Part shown: positions 56,044 to 61,680 of the stretch, one piece after another
Layout: each line of letters starts with the position of its first letter
Numbering within the stretch: position 1 is the first letter of the stretch
Made by a program: the position numbers and the translations under genes
The notes under the pieces: model-generated
Seen by the model: only the letters and a program-made list of their open reading frames with translations
Told to the model about the DNA's origin: nothing
Databases searched by the model: none
Source of the DNA: Opitutales bacterium
GTDB taxonomy: Bacteria; Verrucomicrobiota; Verrucomicrobiia; Opitutales; JABSRG01
NCBI GenBank assembly: GCA_028280845.1
Contig: JANQKZ010000039.1
Coordinates: forward strand, 1 to 61,680
Direction of reading: 5' to 3'
Length of the DNA stretch: 61,680 bases

Positions 56044-56499
56044 ATGAGAGCAGTTATCCAACGTGTGAAATCCGCCTCGGTAAAAGTTGAAGGCCGGGAC
56101 ACCCGGGAGATTCAAGCCGGTCTGCTGGTCTTCCTGGGTATCCACAAGTTGGATACGGATGAGGATCTGGAGTGGCTATCCAATAAACTGGTGCAGCTTC
56201 GAATCTTTGAGGATGAAGGGGGAAAAATGAATTGTTCCCTGTTCGAGACCGGGGGCGATCTGATGCTGATCAGCCAGTTTACGCTCTTTGGGAACACAAG
56301 AAAGGGAACCCGGCCCTCGTTTAATCACGCGGCTCCTCCGGAAGTAGCGATCCCTATCTATGAGCGGGCGATTGAAGTCTTTGGCAAATTATTGGGTAAA
56401 CCGGTCGCGACGGGAATGTTTGGCGAATATATGGATATCGATGCCAACCACGACGGTCCGGTAACCCTGGTGTTAGATACGCATGACAAACGCTTTTGA
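56044..56499 (+). CDS. dtd: D-aminoacyl-tRNA deacylase
   Basis: Removes D-amino acids from mischarged tRNA. The 151-residue protein starts MRAVIQRVKSASVKV and contains the active-site LISQFTLFG and the GPVT motif (HDGPVTLVLD), both invariant. Normal length. It overlaps the following glycosylase gene by 17 bp. Confidence 0.96.
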   Translation: MRAVIQRVKSASVKVEGRDTREIQAGLLVFLGIHKLDTDEDLEWLSNKLVQLRIFEDEGGKMNCSLFETGGDLMLISQFTLFGNTRKGTRPSFNHAAPPEVAIPIYERAIEVFGKLLGKPVATGMFGEYMDIDANHDGPVTLVLDTHDKRF

Positions 56500-57043
56500 A
56501 CGGCCGGGAACGGTCCTGCCTCCGACCTTTTTCCGGCGGCCGACCCTGGATGTATGCGAGGACCTGTTGGGAGCCGTGCTCTGTCGGCGGTTTCCCGATG
56601 GGACGACGGGGCGATATGTTATCCACGAGGTAGAAGCGTACGACGGGTTTGAGGACAAGGCATCTCATGCGCACCGCGGAAAAACCCCACGTAATGAAAT
56701 CATGTTCAGTCCGGGGGGGTATTGGTATGTCTACCTATGTTACGGCGTTCACTGGTTGCTCAATATTGTGACCGAACGGGCGGATTACCCCGGAGCGGTC
56801 CTGATCCGGGGGGCGGGTCCCTATATCGGACCCGGGCGGCTAACCAAGGGCATCCAGGTGGGTCGCGAGGAGCATGCGACCCCTGCCCGGCGAAATTGTG
56901 GCTTGTGGATTGAGTCTGGCGGACCGGTCGGTTCCCGGGCGGAGGTACTGCTTACCCCGCGGGTAGGTATCGATTCAGCGGGTCCGGAATGGGCGGGAAT
57001 GCCATGGCGATTTGTATTGAAGAACCGAACCCGAGATCCTTGA
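56483..57043 (+). CDS. mpg: 3-methyladenine DNA glycosylase (Mpg/AAG family)
   Basis: Excises alkylated purines, starting base excision repair. The 186-residue protein has LGAVLCRR, EVEAYDGFEDKASHAHRG (the catalytic glutamate in EVEAY and the DxASHA loop), GGYWYVYLCYGVHW and VLIRGAGP, all hallmarks of the AAG fold. It overlaps dtd by 17 bp and ends in the start of the amidase gene (TGATG). Its place among photolyases groups direct and excision repair together. Confidence 0.94.
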   Translation: MTNAFERPGTVLPPTFFRRPTLDVCEDLLGAVLCRRFPDGTTGRYVIHEVEAYDGFEDKASHAHRGKTPRNEIMFSPGGYWYVYLCYGVHWLLNIVTERADYPGAVLIRGAGPYIGPGRLTKGIQVGREEHATPARRNCGLWIESGGPVGSRAEVLLTPRVGIDSAGPEWAGMPWRFVLKNRTRDP

Positions 57044-58260
57044 TGCGTTGTTTTGTAGCTTGTCTCAGCCTTCTGTCTGTTCAGCCGGGTCACCGGATGC
57101 CTGCGGCCGACCCCGACCTTTCGATGTTGGGAGAACGGCCGGATTGGGCCCAGCTCGGAGTCCACCAGGGGACTTTGGACCGCCTCACGTTTATCACCTC
57201 AATGGAGGAGCTTTACGCCCCGCATGCGGATTGGGAGCAATGGTTTGAGGTGTCGGATGGTGGGGTTTCAATCGTGATGGAAGCGGCGCGTCCCCATTTC
57301 CGGTATTTTCTGGAGTTTTCCAAGGCGGGGAAGCGGGAAAATACAGCTGAATTTTTCGGTCCGGCCGACGCAGGCCTTCCCCTTGCGGGGCGGCACATCG
57401 CCTTGGACCCGGGCCATATCGGAGGAGCCTGGGCTGAAATGGAACATCGGTCTTTCCAGATTGGTGACGACCCGCTGGTGAAAGAGGGAGACCTGGTCCT
57501 GATCGTTGCGGAGCAGCTGCAGGCCCGGTTGGAGGCCTTGGGCGCGGAAGTAAGCTTAATCCGGACGCAAAATGAGCCGGTTTCGATGGGGAGTCTGGAA
57601 GCCCTGCGGCAACGGGCCAAAGCGTATATGCCACGGCGCCACCCCGGTGTGTCCGAGGGGGAGCCAGGTTATGAGGAAAAACTGACCGTGTTGACCGAAC
57701 TGCTCTTCTATCGGGTGCAGGAAATCCGTGCGCGGGCCATGCTGGTCAACACCTGTATTCAGCCTGATTTTGTGCTCGCTTTGCATTTCAATGCAGAAGC
57801 CTGGCCGCCTGGTCCGGAATTTCAGTTAGTGGAGGAGAACCATGGGCATGTCCTGGTAAACGGAGCCTACATGGAGGGGGAGCTTCGATTGGATGACGTG
57901 CGCTTTGCCCTCGTCCAGCGCATCCTGGCCGGGCACGATGTGGTGGAGCGGCATCTTGCGGAGGCCATGACACGGAGCATGGTCGAAGCCACGGGACTGC
58001 CGCCTTTTATCTACACGGGGAAGAATGCGATCCAGGTGGGTAACAGCCAATATATCTGGGGAAGGAACTTATTGGCTAATCGTTTGTATGCCTGCCCGGT
58101 GGTCTACCTGGAGCCCTATGTAGCCAATGGGGTGGAGACCTATCCGCGGATACAGGACTACCTCAAATCGGGAGGAGACGGCGAAACGGACATCATTTCC
58201 GAGTATGTCCGTTTTGTCGAAAATGGACTTGTGGCGGCTATCCACCCGGTGAGGGACTAA
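57043..58260 (+). CDS. N-acetylmuramoyl-L-alanine amidase (Amidase_3) family protein
   Basis: A 405-residue exported hydrolase that likely cleaves the amide between lactyl group and peptide in peptidoglycan. The start ATG at 57043 overlaps the glycosylase stop. A signal peptide covers about residues 1-20. RHIALDPGHIGG (metal histidine) is followed by the KEGD motif (metal glutamate), and FVLALHFNAE supplies the second histidine. The family zinc site is complete in this order. It is the last gene of the run and its link to DNA repair is not obvious. Confidence 0.85.
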   Translation: MRCFVACLSLLSVQPGHRMPAADPDLSMLGERPDWAQLGVHQGTLDRLTFITSMEELYAPHADWEQWFEVSDGGVSIVMEAARPHFRYFLEFSKAGKRENTAEFFGPADAGLPLAGRHIALDPGHIGGAWAEMEHRSFQIGDDPLVKEGDLVLIVAEQLQARLEALGAEVSLIRTQNEPVSMGSLEALRQRAKAYMPRRHPGVSEGEPGYEEKLTVLTELLFYRVQEIRARAMLVNTCIQPDFVLALHFNAEAWPPGPEFQLVEENHGHVLVNGAYMEGELRLDDVRFALVQRILAGHDVVERHLAEAMTRSMVEATGLPPFIYTGKNAIQVGNSQYIWGRNLLANRLYACPVVYLEPYVANGVETYPRIQDYLKSGGDGETDIISEYVRFVENGLVAAIHPVRD

Positions 58261-58695
58261 ACCGGTAATCCCCTTTCTGGCATGGGGTCTGACGACAAAC
58301 GAAGCGGTGCCTTTCCCGTTTTCAGGATGATCTCCAAGAGGTTATTCTGCTCTCCATTGCTTATCTCATTTTCCAACTGCGCTGTATTTGAATGGGTTTG
58401 CAGGGATTCGGTTTTAGGTTGAGATCACCTCGAGCACCGCAAGGCCAAGCCCGCCTCGGAGCCCTGTCCCGGTTCACCACGATGCCCGGGGCCGACGCAT
58501 CAGTAAACAGGTCCTTGTCTTGGATCTGGGTTCTGGTGTCTGGGATCTGGAATCTAATCTGGGAATTCACCACAGAGGACACGGAGCGCACGGAGAATAC
58601 CTATGTCAGGGCTCCCTCCATCGCGCTGGCGGTTGGCAAAGGGGGTAAAATCCCTGTTGCTGGATGGGGTATTGCTTCGATAGGATCTCTCCACC
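58261..58695. other. 435-bp spacer with repeat-like sequence
   Basis: No gene is seen. From about 58516 to 58595 there is a CTGGAT-type run (GGATCTGGGTTCTGGTGTCTGGGATCTGGAATC) and then CACCACAGAGGACACGGAGCG, a short-phrase repeat style found in intergenic regions of many environmental genomes. The promoter of the PNPOx gene should lie near the end but I could not pick it. Confidence 0.4.
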
Positions 58696-59235
58696 ATGGG
58701 AAAAGTATTTGCATCGATCGATGAGAAGTTATCCGCCTGGATCAACCGGCAGAAGCTGTATTTTGTATCCACGGCGCCCCTGTCCGCGGAGGGCCATATC
58801 AATTGTTCGCCCAAGGGGTTGGACTCGTTCCGGGTGCTGGGACCGAACCGGGTCGCTTACCTGGATTTGACCGGCAGCGGGGTGGAGACCATTGCCCATT
58901 TGAAGGAGAATGGTCGCATCGTGATCATGTTCTGCGCATTCGAGGGGCCACCCAAGATCGTGCGGCTGCATGGGAAAGGACGAGCGGTCCTGCCCGGGGA
59001 TCCGGATTTTAGCGGATTAGTCGAGGCCTTTCCGGATAGGCCCGGTCTGCGGTCCATCATCGATATCGAGGTCACCCGGATATCGGATTCCTGTGGCTAC
59101 GGGGTTCCTGAGTTCGCCTACGAAAAAGACCGTGATGTCCTGGTGAAGTGGGCGGACCAGAAAGGGGAGGATTCGGTCAAGGCCTACCAGCAGGAGAAGA
59201 ACGCCGTCAGCATTGATGGCCTGCCCGGCGTTTAA
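58696..59235 (+). CDS. Pyridoxamine 5'-phosphate oxidase-like flavin protein
   Basis: A 179-residue protein with the PNPOx-like split-barrel fold. LYFVSTAPLSAEGHINCSPKGLDSFRVL (about 21-48) and YLDLTGSGVETIAHLKENGRIVIMFCAFEG (about 55-85) match a sub-family of small flavin/F420-type or heme-linked proteins (Pfam Putative_PNPOx). The true substrate is unknown; it is not the vitamin B6 enzyme PdxH by length and motif. It stands alone between two repeat-bearing spacers. Confidence 0.85.
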   Translation: MGKVFASIDEKLSAWINRQKLYFVSTAPLSAEGHINCSPKGLDSFRVLGPNRVAYLDLTGSGVETIAHLKENGRIVIMFCAFEGPPKIVRLHGKGRAVLPGDPDFSGLVEAFPDRPGLRSIIDIEVTRISDSCGYGVPEFAYEKDRDVLVKWADQKGEDSVKAYQQEKNAVSIDGLPGV

Positions 59236-59462
59236 TCGAATGCTTTAGCCAGGCCTTCGACTAAATCGGAGCGATCAGGGTTCAGATCGATCGGCCGGGC
59301 ATGGTCTTCGGAGCCCGCGAGCCCCTGGCGGAAGGGTTTGATGACGCGTTTCCTGGCTCCCTGCGAGCAGGCTTTTTGGTCCGGGTTTACTCATAGAAGC
59401 TGGCCTTTGAGTGGTGACGGACGGTTAGCAAATCCCCTTGGGTAACAATCGGGTGATGGGGT

Positions 59463-59532
59463 GGGTATCGCGACGTGAAGTCGCTCCTACGGGATTCAGG
59501 GTTTTGGGCCTCCACTAGTGGAGCCCCTACAG
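59463..59532. repeat. REP-like unit, copy 1
   Basis: Starts GGGTATCGCGACGTGAAGTC; holds two palindromes, GCGAC-gtgaa-GTCGC and TCCACTAGTGGA, and ends CCCCTACAG. It is nearly identical over 70 bp to the copy at 59642-59711. Its 5' half resembles the TAGGAGCGACTTCACGTCGC-type REP elements widespread in bacteria. Confidence 0.8.
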
Positions 59533-59545
59533 GTGATGGTTTTGT

Positions 59546-59623
59546 GTAGGGCCCGTTGCTTGCAACGTGGCTGGAATCGATGGGAATTTTTCTGGAAGCC
59601 GCCCTGCAAGCAGGGGGCCCTAC
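59546..59623. repeat. Inverted pair GTAGGGCCC/GGGCCCTAC with inner hairpins
   Basis: GTAGGGCCC (59546-59554) is mirrored by GGGCCCTAC (59615-59623). Each arm is next to its own small hairpin: GTTGC-TT-GCAAC (59555-59566) and CCCTGC-AA-GCAGGG (59602-59615). The pair sits exactly between the two REP-like units, giving a nested composite of about 250 bp. Confidence 0.75.
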
Positions 59624-59641
59624 GACGGGCGTAGGGAAACG

Positions 59642-59711
59642 GGGTATCGCGACGTGAAGTCGCTCTTACCAGATTCTGGGGTTTGGGGCCTCTGCCAGCG
59701 GAACTCCTCCA
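59642..59711. repeat. REP-like unit, copy 2
   Basis: Second copy of the unit at 59463: same GGGTATCGCGACGTGAAGTC head, then GATTCTGGGGTTTGGGGCC and a palindrome-like CTGCCAGCGGA, ending CTCCTCCAG. It differs from copy 1 by scattered substitutions and lies 14 bases before the helicase stop codon. Confidence 0.8.
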
Positions 59712-59725
59712 GTGGTTTTCCCGCG

Positions 59726-61680
59726 TTAATTGAAACGGACGAGGGTATGGTGGCGGACTTTTTGTTCGCGGGTGAGGGAAGGGACGTCCATGAGCGAGGT
59801 AGGGGCGGGGTGATCCGCAATGTAGTTGCGCACCGCCAGACGAAAGTCGAGCCAGCGGTCCCACTCGTAGTCGGGGGCATGGGCAATGTGGTTGAGGAGA
59901 CTTCTCCATTCAAGGGCTACGCGTTCGATATCGCCGGTGCGGAGGTCCTCATCGACGCGGGAGTATTTCGCGGAGGGGTCGACTTCCATTTCCTGAAGAA
60001 TTTCGGATGCGCCTTCGCCATATTCAGTGGGCAGGCCCTTGTTGAGGTATCCTTCATAGCTCAGGAGGCCGTAGGTGTGGCGGCAGACCATGCGCAGGCG
60101 TCCACTGGCGTTGCCCCGGGTGTCGAATCGATGTCCAGCTCTCAGGTTGGCCACATCCCAGAGCAGATCATCGACGGGGTAGCGGGCATCTTCCAGGGCG
60201 GCCGCAATGGCGAGGCCTTCTCCCTGGTGGAAAAAGCTGAAGAGGATGCCGCGGCGGGTAGGATGTCCCCGGTTATCGATAAGCTTTAATCGGTACCAGA
60301 TTTCGGCGGGAGTTTTTCGGGCTTTCAGCCGTTCCTTGAGGGGATCGTTTTCCGGGGCGTGCACGAATTCGTGCAAGGGGTCGTGTTCGCGTTTGCGGAG
60401 CGGGGGATTGAGCAGAGGGGTTCCGGTGGAGTCGATATAGGCAAAGACCTCGGCCTTGCCGTATTCGACCTTGGCGAGGATCTGCCCCTTGCGCTCGACG
60501 AGATCAAGCAGGTGTCCGCCAGAAGTCAGTACCGGAAGGAGCGGTAGCACTTCCTTCTCGAAGTCTTCCAATTCCCAGAATTCGGGGGGATAGCCATTGG
60601 TGTTGCGGGTCTCCCGGAAGTAAGACCGCAAGCCTTTGCGGACCCATTTGAAGAGTTTGACCTGGTTGGATCCCGCATCTTTGGGAAACTGGGCCAGGGG
60701 AATCTCCCGACCATAGTAACGCCGGCCCTCATCATAGATACGGCAGAGGCTGCCCACCTGGATGCCGGCCAGCGTCTTGGCCACGGTGAGGGCGGGGCGC
60801 CACTGGCCTTTGTACAATATCATCGCCTGGGAAAGCCGAATTTTGCTGGGACCGGGACGGCGCTCCCACTTGCCGTCGCTGTTCTGCATCTCCACAATTT
60901 CCCGTCGTTTGGACGTCTTGGAGGCGTCCGTATGATCCTGATAAATCTTCGGGTGGTTGCGGTAGGTTTCGAGGAAGTCCCGCAACCCAATGGGCACCTT
61001 CTGGTCGCTGAATAAGCGCTCCAGCAGGAGGTCGGTGGCCTTGGCCGGGTTTTCCCCAACTGACACGGCATGCCGGATGACGGAGATGATGGCCGGCCAA
61101 TCGACCTGATTGGTGCGCTTGAGCTGGAGGGGGCTGGCTTCCTTGAATCGAGGTTTTCCATCGGTTACCAAGATATAGCCACGCTCATCCATCCCGCGGC
61201 GGCCGGCCCGGCCAAACATCTGGAGCAGCTCATCGGGGCGAATCAGTTTGGTAATATCGCCCACCCGGTATTCCCGATCGGTCACCACGACCGACCGCAT
61301 ACAGAAATTGATTCCGGCAGCCAGGCCGGTGGTGGCTACCACAACCCGGAGTTGCCCGGCCTTGGCCAGGGGCTCGATGAGTCCGGCCCGCTGTTGATAG
61401 CTCAAGCCACTGTGGTGAAAGGCCACTCGATTTTTGAGGAGGCGGGTCAGGGCGCTACCGGCCAAGCCTTTTTGCTCATCGGTCAGCATAAGGGGATCAT
61501 CCTGAGGGAGGGCGCCGGCCAGTTGCCGGGCCAGGTCCTCGCTGGCCTTGCGACGGGGAGCAAAGACCAGAATGGGGCCCAGGTCGGAGGCCAGCGCTTT
61601 GACAATCCGCCGGATCCAGAATCCATGAATCCGTTTGGGGAGGCGGTCCGGAAGGGCTTCGAAAAAGACCTCTTCCTGGG
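59726..61680 (-). CDS. DEAD/DEAH-box helicase, Ski2/Mtr4-like (5' end cut by window)
   Basis: C-terminal portion of a superfamily 2 helicase; reading continues past the window edge in frame (QEEVFFEALPDRLPKRIHG... up to 61680), so at least 651 residues are visible. GPILVFAPRRKASEDLARQL, ALAQ-like VAFHHSGLSYQQRAGLIEP, VVVATTGLAAGINF and LLQMFGRAGRRGMDERGYIL are helicase motifs IV, V and VI of the Ski2-like class. The rest (about 130-587) is a long C-terminal region with no domain I recognise. The function is RNA or DNA unwinding; bacterial Ski2-like proteins are poorly studied. Confidence 0.85.
   Translation of the reverse strand, partial: QEEVFFEALPDRLPKRIHGFWIRRIVKALASDLGPILVFAPRRKASEDLARQLAGALPQDDPLMLTDEQKGLAGSALTRLLKNRVAFHHSGLSYQQRAGLIEPLAKAGQLRVVVATTGLAAGINFCMRSVVVTDREYRVGDITKLIRPDELLQMFGRAGRRGMDERGYILVTDGKPRFKEASPLQLKRTNQVDWPAIISVIRHAVSVGENPAKATDLLLERLFSDQKVPIGLRDFLETYRNHPKIYQDHTDASKTSKRREIVEMQNSDGKWERRPGPSKIRLSQAMILYKGQWRPALTVAKTLAGIQVGSLCRIYDEGRRYYGREIPLAQFPKDAGSNQVKLFKWVRKGLRSYFRETRNTNGYPPEFWELEDFEKEVLPLLPVLTSGGHLLDLVERKGQILAKVEYGKAEVFAYIDSTGTPLLNPPLRKREHDPLHEFVHAPENDPLKERLKARKTPAEIWYRLKLIDNRGHPTRRGILFSFFHQGEGLAIAAALEDARYPVDDLLWDVANLRAGHRFDTRGNASGRLRMVCRHTYGLLSYEGYLNKGLPTEYGEGASEILQEMEVDPSAKYSRVDEDLRTGDIERVALEWRSLLNHIAHAPDYEWDRWLDFRLAVRNYIADHPAPTSLMDVPSLTREQKVRHHTLVRFN

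Larger units (their letters stand above)
59236..59725. other. 490-bp intergenic region with composite repeat cluster
   Basis: There is no gene in this stretch. It holds two copies of a 70-bp palindromic unit and an inverted pair between them, listed separately. The left part (59236-59462) shows nothing clear. The right edge is the stop of the helicase gene. Confidence 0.5.

Noticed and set aside
59463-59711. CRISPR array
   Set aside because: Only two units are present, with a 109-base gap that holds palindromes rather than spacers of uniform size.

Overview
The window looks like chromosomal DNA of a free-living Gram-negative bacterium, most likely Verrucomicrobiota (Opitutia-like). This is inferred from family content, not from a 16S gene: an adjacent DUF1501/DUF1800 pair, a TonB receptor, sigma-54, a Hanks-type kinase, a short pseudopilin, a DUF4013 protein and REP-like palindromes. 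No rRNA, convincing tRNA, CRISPR array, intact insertion sequence or phage gene was seen. Coding density is high and most genes are housekeeping.

Layout. 1-7355 (minus): DUF1800 and DUF1501 secreted proteins, then a TonB receptor, binding protein, ATPase and permease for a corrinoid/siderophore-type ligand. 7400-8497: a lipoprotein and an RNHCP zinc protein. 8886-13236 (minus): Ser/Thr kinase, rpoN, tsaB, alr. 13321-18231 (plus): A-type Fe-S carrier, SLOG protein, metK-ahcY (S-adenosylmethionine cycle) with a palindromic operator candidate and a terminator, then obg. 18288-24767 (plus): the most unusual block. Two ATPase-less relatives of the GspE/PilB N-terminus flank two response regulators whose AAA+ domains look like sigma-54 activator domains that have lost the nucleotide-binding motifs, followed by a full GspE/PilB-type ATPase. 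24809-27980: hydrolase, LysR regulator, mnmA. 28037-34457: GH13 debranching-type enzyme, gap, pgk, tpiA. 34444-38246 (minus): secreted protein, ECF sigma and probable anti-sigma operon, then an AlkD-like protein and ispA. 38269-40705: three envelope proteins. 40743-43107 (minus): phosphotransacetylase split into catalytic and regulatory genes. 43176-49073: murJ, SBF transporter, pseudopilin, sodA, tadA, infA, cysK. 49349-58260 (plus): a tightly packed light/DNA-damage run with a CPD photolyase, an Fe-S photolyase, an SRPBCC-SDR fusion, two flavoproteins, dtd, a 3-methyladenine glycosylase and a cell-wall amidase. 58696-61680: PNPOx-like protein, a composite REP-like repeat cluster and a truncated Ski2-like helicase.

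How the parts fit. The SAM cycle genes make and recycle the methyl donor; gap-pgk-tpiA with the debranching enzyme and pta connect glycogen to glycolysis and acetyl-phosphate; the photolyase run pairs direct light-driven repair with base excision repair. The best candidate for an undescribed system is 18288-24143: paired pseudo-activators and paired ATPase-less GspE-N proteins beside a secretion ATPase, which suggests phosphorylation-controlled (and possibly cyclic-di-GMP-controlled) regulation of a pilus or secretion motor. That role is an inference from domain content and order.
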